Part shown: one piece after another, positions 25,730-34,854 of the stretch | How positions within the stretch are numbered: position 1 is the stretch's first letter | Layout: every line of letters begins with the position of its first letter | DNA from: Pullulanibacillus camelliae | GTDB taxonomy: Bacteria > Bacillota > Bacilli > Bacillales > Sporolactobacillaceae | NCBI RefSeq assembly: GCF_014642655.1 | Contig: NZ_BMIR01000001.1 | Span: forward strand, 607,518-671,517 | Direction: 5' to 3' | DNA: 64,000 nucleotides | Made by a program: the position numbers and the translations under genes | Notes under the pieces: generated by a model | The model's input: only the letters and a program-made list of their open reading frames with translations | The model's database searches: none | Told to the model about the DNA's origin: nothing

Positions 25730-26800
25730 TTACCTTTGTGCCAGTTCAGTCACATCTATCTGGCGAACATCACACCACTCTTTTACTTCATTCATAACTA
25801 CGATTGGACAGGTGAGGAGCTCTTCGCTATTTTTCGCACCGAGCATGGTCCACAGTACCTTCAATTGCTCCTGCCATTGCAGCATTACCTCCACCGCCTG
25901 CTCCACTCCTTGTTCCTGAAGGACACGGAGAACAGGACTGGCGATGCCGACAGCCTTTGCACCTAAAGCTAAGCACTTCGTCATATCAAGAGGATGGCGC
26001 ACTCCGCCTGAGGCAAAATACGTTAATCTAGTTCGATAAGCTTGGGCTTCAAGGAGTGCTATTGCTGTGGTTTGTCCCCATGTGGAGATATAACTATATT
26101 CCTTCTGAGCTCTTCGTCGATTTTCAATCCCAATGAAATTCGTCCCTCCACGGCCACTAATATCGACATATTGAACACCAAGGGACATCAGTGTATGAAG
26201 TGTTTCCTTACTCATACCAAAACCAACTTCCTTAACAATAACAGGGACATTCATACGCTTAACCATATCTTCAATATGCTGTAACCATTCAGAGAAATCT
26301 CTTTCTCCTTCTGGCATCACTAATTCTTGAGGAACATTTACATGAATCTGTAAGGCATCTGCTTCAATCATATCAATCACTTTTAATGCAGTGTCTGCTG
26401 AAACATCCGCTCCAACATTGGCAAAAATAACTCCCTTAGGATTGGCTTTTCTAACAACACGATAAGTGGAGGCTAGCTCTTCCTTACGCAGTCCAGCGTG
26501 CTGCGAGCCAACGGCCATTGCCATTCCTGTCGCTGAAGCAATCGTAGCCAATGCTTCATTGATACTCCCTGTTTTTTGGCTGCCTCCTGTCATAGCATTG
26601 ATATATAAAGGACACGCCAACGCTCTTCCGAACAGGTTCACCTGTAAACAAACATCTTTAACGGCCAAATGGGGTAAGGAGCGGTGGACAAAGACTATAT
26701 CATCAAAATGAGAACTGACAGAACGAGAGGCTGCCAAGGCTAATCGCACATGTTCATCCTTTCTATCTTCACGCTGTTGATCATTATCTGCCAATACCAA
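25730..26800 (-). CDS. fni: Type 2 isopentenyl-diphosphate delta-isomerase
   Basis: This FMN- and NAD(P)H-dependent enzyme interconverts IPP and DMAPP. The 356 residues include the family pieces LYINAMTGGS, MAVGSQHAGLR, ANVGADVS, LQIHVNVPQELVMPEGERDF, PVIVKEVGFGMSKE, DISGRGGTNF and FASGGVRHPLDMTKCLALGA. The start is a non-ATG codon: TTG at 26800 (GGAGG 3 bases away) or TTG at 26794 (9 bases away). The second has better spacing. The gene is monocistronic and divergent from putP. Confidence 0.93.
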   Translation of the reverse strand: MVLADNDQQREDRKDEHVRLALAASRSVSSHFDDIVFVHRSLPHLAVKDVCLQVNLFGRALACPLYINAMTGGSQKTGSINEALATIASATGMAMAVGSQHAGLRKEELASTYRVVRKANPKGVIFANVGADVSADTALKVIDMIEADALQIHVNVPQELVMPEGERDFSEWLQHIEDMVKRMNVPVIVKEVGFGMSKETLHTLMSLGVQYVDISGRGGTNFIGIENRRRAQKEYSYISTWGQTTAIALLEAQAYRTRLTYFASGGVRHPLDMTKCLALGAKAVGIASPVLRVLQEQGVEQAVEVMLQWQEQLKVLWTMLGAKNSEELLTCPIVVMNEVKEWCDVRQIDVTELAQR

Positions 26801-27009
26801 TAACCTCCTGACTATGCGTTATTAGTATTGCAAGTTACGGCACTCTTCAATCATTAAAGGGCGCCCTTTTGTATAGTCCGATGTTTTAAAATTTTTATAA
26901 AATTATGGATCTTTTAGATCTAAACATACTAGACAAAGAGATTGTTATACTAATATAAGTAACCTCATAAAATAGTCTGAGGTTCAAAAAATGATGAAGG
27001 AGTGTGAAG

Positions 27010-28520
27010 ATGCAAGGAGAAGTTATCGTATCTCTAGCCGTTTATCTTATTGCCATGCTAGCTATTGGTTATTATTCGTACAAAAAGACGGCAAATTTAT
27101 CTGATTATATGCTAGGTGATCGGGGACTCGGCCCCGCTGTCACAGCCCTATCCGCAGGAGCTTCAGACATGAGTGGCTGGATGATGATGGGACTCCCAGG
27201 CGCCATGTACGCCACAGGTCTTTCCAGCGCATGGCTGGCCATCGGATTAACGATTGGCGCTTATCTCAATTACCTATTACTTGCCCCCCGTTTTCGCGTG
27301 TATACTGAGGTTGCCAATGATTCCATCACCATCCCTGACTTTCTTGAAAATCGCTTTAAGGACTCATCCAATCTATTGCGACTCATCTCAGGGCTTGTGA
27401 TCCTCGTCTTTTTTACCCTTTATGTGTCATCAGGAATGGTTTCTGGTGGTACCCTATTTAAGTCCGCCTTTGGGTTGAATTATACAACAGGCTTGATTCT
27501 TACAACAGCCGTTGTCGTATGCTACACATTATTTGGCGGTTTTTTAGCAGTGAGTATGACGGACTTTGTTCAAGGCTGCATTATGTTCATTGCATTAATT
27601 ATGGTACCAATAGTTGCCATTACCCATGTCGGTGGAACACATCAGGCCTTTTCTGATATTCGCTCCATTGATCCGAGTCTATTAAATCTCTTTAAGGGCA
27701 CCTCTGTTATTGGCATTCTATCGCTCATTGCTTGGGGACTGGGCTATTTTGGACAACCGCACATCATCGTGCGCTTTATGGCGATCAAGACAACCCGTGA
27801 ATTACGGACAGCACGCCGTATCGGGATCGGTTGGATGATCATTTCCATTATTGGTGCAATGGCCGTTGGATTAATTGGGATATCGTATTTTTCCCATCAT
27901 GGCGGACCGCTCAACAATTCAGAAACCGTCTTTATAAAGTTTGCGGACATTTTATTTAATCCGTTCATCACTGGCTTTATCTTAGCCGCGGTTCTCGCTG
28001 CTATTATGAGCACGATTTCTTCACAATTGCTCGTGACATCAAGCGCGGTGACTGAAGACTTTTATAAAACCTTTTTTAGACGGCAAGCGAGTGACAGAGA
28101 GCTTGTTATGGTCGGTCGTGGCGCCGTACTTGTCATTGCTCTGATAGCCATCTTACTTTCTTATACTGGACAATCGATTTTGGATATCGTTGGCCACGCT
28201 TGGGCTGGCTTTGGCTCTGCCTTCGGACCTGTCATCCTACTAAGCCTGCATTGGAAACGGATGACACGCTGGGGGCACTTGCTGGCATGCTCGTCGGCGG
28301 CGTGACGGTGATATTCTGGTTGAACATCCATCATCTTCCCCTTCCACATTTTATGGACTGGGCAGAAACCAACGTATATGAAATGATCCCAGGCTTTATT
28401 CTTAGTTTAATTGCTGTTATTCTTGTTAGCCTCTGGACCAGAGCGCCAGAGCAATCGGTCACTGATCAATTTGCCGATATGGAAAATAAATTGAGAGAAG
28501 ATACAGCCCCAATTAAATAA
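27010..28520 (+). pseudogene. putP: Sodium/proline symporter PutP, frameshifted near the C-terminus
   Basis: The first frame (27010-28305) encodes a sodium:solute symporter with YMLGDRGLGPAVTALSAGASDMSGW, typical of PutP. At the GGGGG near 28270 the frame breaks after WKRMTRWG. The family's next residues, ALAGMLVGGVTVIFW, continue in another frame to 28520 and include YEMIPGFILSLIAVILVSL. Adding one G restores a full protein of about 500 residues. So this is one gene with a one-base deletion in a G run, either a recent mutation, a phase-variable tract or a sequencing error. The start at 27010 has AAGGAG 7 bases upstream; the GTG at 27004 is too close to it. Confidence 0.85.
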
Positions 28521-28523
28521 AGT

Positions 28524-28551
28524 AAGGCGGACCTAAAAATGGGTCCGCCTT
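28524..28551. terminator. Bidirectional terminator between putP and the CcdC-like gene
   Basis: AAGGCGGACC and GGTCCGCCTT form a 10-base stem with an 8-base loop between two convergent genes. T-rich tails are weak on both sides. Confidence 0.7.
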
Positions 28552-28566
28552 GTTATAACAGCTTTA

Positions 28567-29091
28567 TTATTGCTCGGCTCGTGTCAAGTTGTTCTGTTTT
28601 ACCAATAGAATAATATTATACGTCACAAAATAGCCGAACATGATGAGTAAGAGCCCTGCCGTCCATGATGGCCCTATGGAATTTCCCAGAGCCTGCCACC
28701 CCTCTGCCTGATCGGTTTGTAGCTGTGATCCCTGGGCGTACACCATGTAAAAGCGATAGATTAGCCGTACAACGAAAAGAAAAATGACGAAGCTCCCAAC
28801 CCATGAATTCGGTCGATAATACCACTGGCCTTGCTTCTCCTCAAACTGTGTAACAGAGGCACTATAGAAAGCCAGAAGCACACCTAATACCATTCCAATC
28901 AAATCAGAGATGAGGCTTATAGGATGAATCAATCCCGCCCCCAATATGATAATACCTATGACACAAAACAGTACGGTTCGAATCATCAGGCGTGATCGTC
29001 CCAAGGACTGCCATCCGATAAAGCGCCGCATTCGCCGATATAAAGCAAAGATAATGACAAAACCTATGATAATGACGCTATAAATACTCAT
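28567..29091 (-). CDS. CcdC-like membrane protein (DUF1453)
   Basis: The 174-residue protein has four hydrophobic segments and a polar C-terminus. It resembles CcdC of Bacillus, whose role near cytochrome c maturation genes is unclear. I start it at 29091 (MSIYSVII), because the upstream ATG at 29106 would put the GGAGG inside the coding region. It stands alone here, convergent with putP. Confidence 0.7.
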   Translation of the reverse strand: MSIYSVIIIGFVIIFALYRRMRRFIGWQSLGRSRLMIRTVLFCVIGIIILGAGLIHPISLISDLIGMVLGVLLAFYSASVTQFEEKQGQWYYRPNSWVGSFVIFLFVVRLIYRFYMVYAQGSQLQTDQAEGWQALGNSIGPSWTAGLLLIMFGYFVTYNIILLVKQNNLTRAEQ

Positions 29092-29562
29092 TTTATTCCT
29101 CCACAACCATAGCGTATTAACGCTTGATTTCTAGCTCTGCCCTTGCACTGATGACTAGTTTAACGTCTATCCTTTTAAAATACAACTCTCTCTAGATAGA
29201 CCTCTTCTTATAAGCCAGTGTATGCTCAAGCTCATTCCTTTTCCCTTCTTTCATTATTTTTTCTGTGAGATTTCCTTACGAACTCCTTTTATCCTTTCTA
29301 AATTCCTCTATAATACTATTTAAGGATAATACTTATTCCTTTTCACATTGAAATGGCGAATGCTTTTATGTCGGTCCAACAGAAATTGTTGGGCTATTTT
29401 TTTGCACCTTTTCGGCTGTTTGTCAAAACAACCCATCGCCGGTATTCTCTATGGATGCTAGATGGTGATAAAAGGATTATACTGAGAGCATTCACATCCT
29501 TCCTATATAATAAAAGTGAGACATTCTGATCATGTGATTTTTTAAAGAAAAGAGGAGAAGCC
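29092..29562. other. Intergenic region with an orphan terminator
   Basis: The region is non-coding and AT-rich. A TATAAT at about 29310 lies some 65 bases before the plus-strand terminator at 29376-29392. No gene accounts for that terminator. Confidence 0.4.
29376..29402 (+). terminator. Orphan intrinsic terminator
   Basis: CCAACA and TGTTGG pair over a 5-base loop, followed by GCTATTTTTTTG. The nearest upstream plus-strand gene ends 850 bases away and has its own terminator. Confidence 0.6.
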
Positions 29563-30303
29563 ATGAAGCGCTTAGATGGAAAGGTCATTATCATTACAGG
29601 TGCAGCAGGTGGACAAGGCTCTGTCGAAGCCAAAGTATTTGCTTCAGAGGGAGCTAAGGTCGTGCTTACCGATATCTCCGAAGAAGCAGTGTACCAGATT
29701 GCTGAAGAGGTCAAGGCTGCCGGCGGAGAAGCCCTCGCTCTTGTTCATGACGTTTCAGGGGAAGAGGATTGGCAACGTGTGGTAACTCATGCAGCTGCAC
29801 AATTTGGAGGTATACATGCCTTAATCAATAACGCAGGGATCATCACTCGCGAAGGGATTGAGGGGACAACGCTCGACATGTGGGAAAAGATTCAATCCGT
29901 CAATTCCCGAGGCATTTTCTTGGGTATTAAGTCCGTTACACCAGAAATGAGAAAAGCTGGCGGTGGCTCAATTGTCAATATTTCTTCTATCTGGGGCATC
30001 GTAGGAAGCGGAGGTTCAGCCGCTTACCATGCCTCAAAAGGGGCCGTCCGTCTTCTGACAAAAACCGCTGCCGTTGAGTATGCCAAGGATAACATTCGAA
30101 TTAATACCATCCACCCGGGCATTATCGAAACGCCAATGCTGGCAACAAATAAAAATGTGGGAAAGCTTCGTGAGGATACGCCCTTACCCCGCCTTGGCCA
30201 ACCTGAGGATATCGTATATGGGGCACTCTATCTAGCATCCGACGAGTCTTCCTTTGTGACCGGGACTGAACTCATCATTGACGGCGGCTATACAGCTAGA
30301 TAG
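29563..30303 (+). CDS. Short-chain dehydrogenase/reductase
   Basis: The 246-residue classical SDR has TGAAGGQG (NAD(P) binding), an Asp after the second strand (LTDIS) that suggests NAD(H), NNAG, ISSIWG, YHASK and HPGIIETPM. It resembles cyclopentanol dehydrogenase and 3-alpha/20-beta hydroxysteroid dehydrogenase-like enzymes; the substrate is unknown. AGAGGAG lies about 7 bases before the ATG. It is a single-gene unit. Confidence 0.88.
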   Translation: MKRLDGKVIIITGAAGGQGSVEAKVFASEGAKVVLTDISEEAVYQIAEEVKAAGGEALALVHDVSGEEDWQRVVTHAAAQFGGIHALINNAGIITREGIEGTTLDMWEKIQSVNSRGIFLGIKSVTPEMRKAGGGSIVNISSIWGIVGSGGSAAYHASKGAVRLLTKTAAVEYAKDNIRINTIHPGIIETPMLATNKNVGKLREDTPLPRLGQPEDIVYGALYLASDESSFVTGTELIIDGGYTAR

Positions 30304-30857
30304 CTTTCCTAAGTCCCCTGTTAAAAAGAGCAGGCACAACAACAATAGGCACCAATAGGCTCAGATCTGAGCTTATGGGTGCCTTAATCGAGTGCGAGTA
30401 AAGAGAAAAGAAAAACTTTTAGAAATGGATTTTAACCGGTTGCTCTTTATCCTCTGGACAATTTTTATACCAGCTGTTACGTGTTCACTTTTACCATTAT
30501 CTATACTTTCTTGCACCCGATAACATTAACACCTACGTTAATGTTACCATTTTTATTTAAAAGACATCTAAAAGTAATAATCCTTACTATATTCATCGTA
30601 TTGATAAAAAGACCCATTTGGACACTCAATGGGAGTCTGATCTTTTATCCTAATTATCAAAAGATTAGATAGTCATAAGTTAGGGTATCTTGTTATTAAA
30701 TGGGTAATTTGACCCTTTCCTTCACCTTTTTTGTGCTTAAAAACGCACTAAATAAGAGTCGACCGTTGCTATTAAATAATTTTTGCCTTATCCATCAAGT
30801 AGCCTTACAAGCTGTTTATACATGCCCCTAAAAAATTCAAAGTCAGGAGTGAAAAGC
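30304..30857. other. Intergenic region between SDR and CBS genes
   Basis: It holds a long hairpin at 30347-30384 (AGGCACC..GGGTGCCT with inner GCTCAGATCTGAGC) that probably ends the SDR transcript, although it lacks a T-run. The rest is AT-rich with no supported gene. Confidence 0.6.
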
Positions 30858-31328
30858 ATGAAAGTCAAAGATTTTATGATCGAGGATGTTATCGCTGTCC
30901 AACCAGACACTACCATTAAAGAACTGCTAGCCTTATTGATTCAACATCGCATTGGCGGTGTTCCCGTTCTGGATAATACGAAACAATTAACTGGCATGAT
31001 TAGTGATGGGGATATTCTCCGCTACCTTTCCCCCAGAGAGGAATCAATTCACGATCTTTTCTTTACCGTCTATATAGAAAAGGGAGAGACGGCTCAAGAG
31101 GTCTTAAACAGAAAAGTGAATAAGCCTGTTTCCGATATGATGCACAAAAGAACCCTATATACTGTCAATGAAGAGGATGACTTTGACGTCGCCCTACGCC
31201 TCCTTTCTCAACACCATTTCAAAAAGCTGCCTGTATTGAATGAAAACCACGAAGTGATCGGTGTCATCAGCAGAGGCGATATTGTCCATAACCTATCAAA
31301 AATGATCATTGCTAATCAAAAGGATTGA
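30858..31328 (+). CDS. CBS-domain pair protein
   Basis: This 156-residue protein is made of two CBS motifs (about 1-60 and 90-150), a module that binds adenine nucleotides or related ligands. It has no attached enzyme domain. The first repeat reads VKDFMIEDVIAVQPDTTIKELL and the second MMHKRTLYTVNEEDDFDVALRLL. I start it at 30858, with AGGAG 9 bases upstream, rather than at codons further up. Such stand-alone proteins may sense energy state; the partner is unknown. Confidence 0.88.
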   Translation: MKVKDFMIEDVIAVQPDTTIKELLALLIQHRIGGVPVLDNTKQLTGMISDGDILRYLSPREESIHDLFFTVYIEKGETAQEVLNRKVNKPVSDMMHKRTLYTVNEEDDFDVALRLLSQHHFKKLPVLNENHEVIGVISRGDIVHNLSKMIIANQKD

Positions 31329-31450
31329 GCCATAAAATTCTTATGTAAAAAGGAAACACTTTTTTCAACACTAGCTCATAGTTCAGGTTCACCCTTTGCT
31401 CTTCAACAAAATTCGTTATTGAAGCCATAGCAAAAATGGCATAAGTTGGA

Positions 31451-31480
31451 GATCTCATCTAAAATGGATGAGATCTTTTT
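31451..31480 (+). terminator. Intrinsic terminator downstream of the CBS gene
   Basis: GATCTCATC and GATGAGATC pair around a 7-base loop, followed by TTTTT. It lies about 120 bases after the CBS gene stop. Confidence 0.8.
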
Positions 31481-31773
31481 GAATTATTTAAGCAATAAGT
31501 TCTCTAACCTTTCCCTTTGAAACCCTAAGATTTTATATTGAATCAATGGCCGAAAAAGGAATTTCAACATTCCTTTCAAAACGAATGAGTAGATTAAGAA
31601 TCAAAAGTTGCCTACTAAAAAATCCAATCGGTAATCTATTTCAAATTCATGTGTAAATACAACGGAACAAATAAAAAAGGTAAAATCCTTGGGACGATCA
31701 TAACAATGTTTAATTTAATCAACTACATGTTAATCAATTACTAAAAGACACATTGGTTTATGTATGAAAAACA

Positions 31774-31950
31774 TTAGAAAGGTTTGCAGTCAATCCATTG
31801 AGCCTCTACGACGTCTTTACCTGTGAGGATACTCCCTTCACACTCACCACTAAGGGTAAATAGCAGTAAGGTGTTGTCAATTATATAATGATATGATAAA
31901 TGAAGCTTTTCAAGAGGAGTATACCACTTTAAACTAAAAGCTATTGCCAT
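31774..31950 (-). CDS. Small ORF, possible C-terminal relic of a Nudix-like gene
   Basis: A 58-codon ATG-to-TAA frame ends in FTLSGECEGSILTGKDVVEA then QWIDCKPF. This strand-and-acidic pattern resembles the end of Nudix hydrolases, but no Nudix box is present and no good ribosome binding site precedes the ATG. An in-frame TGA lies two codons upstream. It may be the remnant of a deleted gene. Confidence 0.25.
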   Translation of the reverse strand: MAIAFSLKWYTPLEKLHLSYHYIIDNTLLLFTLSGECEGSILTGKDVVEAQWIDCKPF

Positions 31951-31991
31951 TCTTCAAAGAAGGTATTTTCTCCTTTATAAATGTCGTATAA

Positions 31992-32006
31992 TAAGATATA
32001 ATCTTA
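31992..32006. promoter_or_regulatory. Palindrome over the marR promoter
   Basis: TAAGATATAATCTTA is an ATA-centred palindrome that contains a TATAAT -10 box, 24 bases before the marR ATG. This is a natural autoregulatory operator for MarR proteins. Confidence 0.5.
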
Positions 32007-32030
32007 ATAGACGATATAAAGGGGGATTCT

Positions 32031-32456
32031 ATGTTAAGAGAAATTGAACAATTAAATCAACTTTGGACGGATATTTACTATCACTTGCGCTATACCCATC
32101 ACGAAAAAATAACGCACCAAAGCATCCGGATTATGCAAGTGATTGAAAAAGAGAATGAAGTGGGGATAAAAGTAATCGCTAAAGCCATCCAGGTGTCCCA
32201 CAACACTGCATCGGAGCATATTAAACGCTTAATAGAAAAAGGCTATGTCTTTAAAAGCCGTAGTACCAAGGATGAGCGAAAGGTGATATTAAGGCTTACC
32301 GACTTGGGAAGCGATGTTTTACATCGCCATTCCAGTCTCGACGAAAAAAAACTAAAACAGCTTCTATTTGAAAAAATGAGTGATGAAGAAAGACAACTCA
32401 TCTTTGCTGCTTTTGCTTTAATGAGGGGACGAGCAAAAACGGTAGGAAGAAATTAA
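32031..32456 (+). CDS. MarR-family transcriptional regulator
   Basis: The 141-residue protein has a winged helix in the middle: IKVIAKAIQVSHNTASEHIKRLIEKGYV is helix-turn-helix and KDERKVILRLTDLG the wing. MarR proteins are dimeric repressors that respond to small ligands. AAAGGGGG lies 6 bases before the ATG. It is followed 48 bases later by an acetyltransferase gene that it probably controls. Confidence 0.9.
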   Translation: MLREIEQLNQLWTDIYYHLRYTHHEKITHQSIRIMQVIEKENEVGIKVIAKAIQVSHNTASEHIKRLIEKGYVFKSRSTKDERKVILRLTDLGSDVLHRHSSLDEKKLKQLLFEKMSDEERQLIFAAFALMRGRAKTVGRN

Positions 32457-32504
32457 GAAAAACTTTTTTGACCATTATCAGGATTTTATAAGGAAGTGAA
32501 GAAA

Positions 32505-32963
32505 GTGAATTATCGTAGGGCAACGATAGATGATATAGAGACATTAATAGAATTAAGGAAAAAACAATTAATCGCTGAGGGGATCGAACCTCAGATTGAC
32601 ATTGATTCTGAGCTCCATCTCTTTTTCAAAAATAAACTCAGTGATGACTCATTAATTCAATGGGTAGTGGAAGACAATAAGGAAGTGATCGCTTGTGGTG
32701 CCATTATTTTTTATGAATTTCCACCGTCTTATACCAATAAAAGTGGTAAAAAGGCTTATGTTACAAATATGTATACAAAAGAAGAGTATCGTGGAAATGG
32801 CATCGCCACTCGACTTCTCACAAAATTAGTTGAGGAAGCGAAAGCCTTAGGTGTTATGAAAATATGGCTTAGCGCTTCTAAATTAGGTAGACCAGTCTAT
32901 GAAAAATTTGGCTTCAACGCCAGTGATGAATGGCTTGAATTAGAGGCTGAAAAAGTGTTTTAG
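32505..32963 (+). CDS. GNAT-family N-acetyltransferase
   Basis: The protein has about 152 residues with the acetyl-CoA site VTNMYTKEEYRGNGIATRLL and a C-terminal YEKFGF motif. The acceptor substrate is unknown. I start it at the GTG at 32505 (NYRRATIDD), since AAGGAAG lies 8 bases upstream; the GTG at 32496 is only 2 bases from that site. Confidence 0.88.
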   Translation: MNYRRATIDDIETLIELRKKQLIAEGIEPQIDIDSELHLFFKNKLSDDSLIQWVVEDNKEVIACGAIIFYEFPPSYTNKSGKKAYVTNMYTKEEYRGNGIATRLLTKLVEEAKALGVMKIWLSASKLGRPVYEKFGFNASDEWLELEAEKVF

Positions 32964-32974
32964 TTAAAAAAGGA

Positions 32975-33350
32975 AGGAGCTGGAACAGAAGTATTCAGCT
33001 CATAGAGAATCCGAACGCATTCACTACTTTGAAGGGATGCGTTTCGATTTTGAATGAGTCATGAAGCACTCCGTCAAAATACTTCGTTTTCCACGGACAC
33101 CGCCTCAGACGCGCAGGATACGCTAGCTTCAATGTTGTCACATGGATGTGATGCTTTTAGTCGAAGGTCCTTGAAAATGTAAGAGGCTTAGACTAAGAAA
33201 CGCCTGTTCCTGCGTCTGCTAGACTTGCTTTGTCGTCAGCTTCCTCGGAACAACGCGTCGTTTATTCGTGAAGTCACCCTCGCCCCGTTTCCGTAAGAGT
33301 CTCCGTATTTTCATTACACTTCCCGTTTCCCTGGCTACTTATCGTTCGGT
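32975..33350. repeat. Dispersed composite repeat, copy C (full length)
   Basis: This is about 370 bases without genes. The left part, GAACAGAAGTATTCAGCTCA then TAGAGAATCCGAACGCATTC, is the inverse of copy G (59130-59240). The middle holds GTCACATGGATGTGAT, shared with copy E. The right part, read in reverse (GAACGGGGCGAG-like, TTCACGAATAAAC, AGACGCAGGAACAGG), matches copy F. It is therefore the most complete example of the family. Confidence 0.82.
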
Positions 33351-33422
33351 ATGAGGGGGTAATTTCTTTTCGTTTTTTCTCCCCCTCTTTTAGATGTTTA
33401 CTGATTCCCTATGAGGGCATCC

Positions 33423-34100
33423 TTATTTAGTTATGTGAAATTTTCGATTGATGATTTTAGAAATAACCAGAATGACCAGACCAGCAAGAAGATACTCGTA
33501 TCCTCCGATTTCAATCCGATAGCCGAAGGAAGGCATGAGTCTGGGAACGAAAATAAAGATAGCCATTGTTAAAGCACTGAGACTTCCGATGACGATACCG
33601 GCTTTTATCTTATTCGACCTTTTGAACATAGAGCGCCTGATCCACATAAAAATGAAGGCAATGGTAGCGAAAATCACACCTATATCAATGATGAAAGTAA
33701 GAAGAGAAGAGCCAATGGCGATTGAAGGATTCACTTGTGTAAAAAAGCTTGCGATGATGGTGACAGCTCCACTTGCTAATGCGGAAAAACCGAGAAACTG
33801 AAGGTTTAAGTAGCCTATAAAAACAGCTGCATTTTTTCCTTTTTCTTTAGGTAAATGTTTAATCATGTCATCACAATAAGTTTTCGGGTCGTCACCAAAC
33901 ACGTCTTGGGCTGACTTACCGGCTTCTTGAGCTTCAATTAAATGATCCAATAATTCCATGACTAATTCTTCGGTCTGTTGTTCAGAAATGAAGAGATGGG
34001 TACGGATATATATGAGCATATCCTCATAGTACTTCTCATTTTCCTCTGTCAATTGATTTCGCTTAAGGTTATTTTCTTCGATTAATTGTTTCGCATGCAT
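33423..34100 (-). CDS. HAAS/DUF1129-like membrane protein paired with PadR regulator
   Basis: The N-terminal 85 residues are soluble and helical (YYEDMLIYIRTHLFISEQQT), as in HAAS-type signalling domains. About four membrane segments follow. I start it at 34100, where TAATG overlaps the padR stop and GGGGG lies 8 bases upstream. Such membrane proteins often follow PadR genes and are thought to be their regulated partners; the function is unknown. Confidence 0.75.
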   Translation of the reverse strand: MHAKQLIEENNLKRNQLTEENEKYYEDMLIYIRTHLFISEQQTEELVMELLDHLIEAQEAGKSAQDVFGDDPKTYCDDMIKHLPKEKGKNAAVFIGYLNLQFLGFSALASGAVTIIASFFTQVNPSIAIGSSLLTFIIDIGVIFATIAFIFMWIRRSMFKRSNKIKAGIVIGSLSALTMAIFIFVPRLMPSFGYRIEIGGYEYLLAGLVILVISKIINRKFHITK

Positions 34101-34429
34101 TAGTTTAACCCCCAATTAATAATGGTTTCCACGGGTTTTTGAATGCTGTTCCATTCTTGCTGAAAGGCGATTAAAGCCTCTAAACCTTTTTCTGTCGTTT
34201 TATAATACTTTCGCTTAGGACCAGTTAGCGAAGGCCTCATTTCCCCTTCGATGAACTGCTCCTTTTGCAGGCGGAGCAGAATAGGATAAATAGACCCTTC
34301 ACTGACATCATTGAGACCGAAGGCTTGGAGCTTTTGTGACAGCTCATATCCGTAAACACTTTCTTTGTGAATAATGGATAAGATGCATCCCTCTAATATC
34401 CCTTTTAATAACTGACTTCTCATCGCCAT
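34100..34429 (-). CDS. PadR-family transcriptional regulator
   Basis: The 109-residue protein has the PadR winged helix (LKGILEGCILSIIHKESVYG, YELSQKLQAFGLNDVSEGSI) and a short C-terminal dimerization helix. It is coupled to the membrane protein downstream by a one-base overlap. A dyad just upstream (34448-34466) is a candidate for self-binding. Confidence 0.9.
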   Translation of the reverse strand: MAMRSQLLKGILEGCILSIIHKESVYGYELSQKLQAFGLNDVSEGSIYPILLRLQKEQFIEGEMRPSLTGPKRKYYKTTEKGLEALIAFQQEWNSIQKPVETIINWGLN

Positions 34430-34447
34430 TTATATGCATTCCTTACC

Positions 34448-34466
34448 TATCATGTATAACAAGATA
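34448..34466. promoter_or_regulatory. Candidate PadR operator
   Basis: TATCATGTATAACAAGATA is a 19-base dyad with one mismatch, 19 bases before the padR start. A second TATCTTGT half-site lies at 34485-34492. Confidence 0.45.
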
Positions 34467-34805
34467 CTAGTTCTAAAAATCAGCTATCTTGTCATGCAAA
34501 ATAGCTTTGCTCTTAGTTTACAAAAAAGTTTCTAAAAACACAAGAAGATACAGAAAAAAAGATTAAAGGAGAGAACATAGGACTCTCTCACACAGTCATT
34601 CTCCTTTCACCTAAAATGTGTAAGCACACCTGTCAACAATTATCGTATTTATCCCGGCTCTTCCGTCTCGAATGCCGAGACGAACAAGACGACAGCTATA
34701 GACAACTTGATCATTGACAAACACGGTAAAATCCAAGGAGCTTCTGCAAGATGCCGATGAAAAGACGCACTGTAATAATGACTTAGCTAGATTTGACCTA
34801 AACAA
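34467..34805. other. Intergenic region
   Basis: Apart from the PadR half-site I see no gene or structure here. The long minus-strand frame across it overlaps a terminator and has no ribosome binding site. Confidence 0.4.
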
Positions 34806-34843
34806 AAACCCCCATAGAGACGGTCCACGTTCTCCATGGGGGT
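34806..34843 (-). terminator. Terminator of the sugar-acid operon
   Basis: On the minus strand AACCCCCATGGAGA pairs with TCTCTATGGGGGTT (one mismatch), followed by TTTGTTT. It lies 12 bases after the stop of the DUF1537 gene. Confidence 0.85.
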
Positions 34844-34854
34844 TATATAAGCCT

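Larger units (their letters stand above)
31329..32030. other. 700-base intergenic stretch
   Basis: It contains a terminator at 31451-31480 (below), a small minus-strand ORF at 31774-31950 and a palindrome before marR at 31992-32006. The remainder is AT-rich with no recognisable gene. Confidence 0.5.

Noticed and set aside
30481-30672. Plus-strand ORF with hydrophobic residues
   Set aside because: It is an AT-rich random frame without a ribosome binding site or family likeness.
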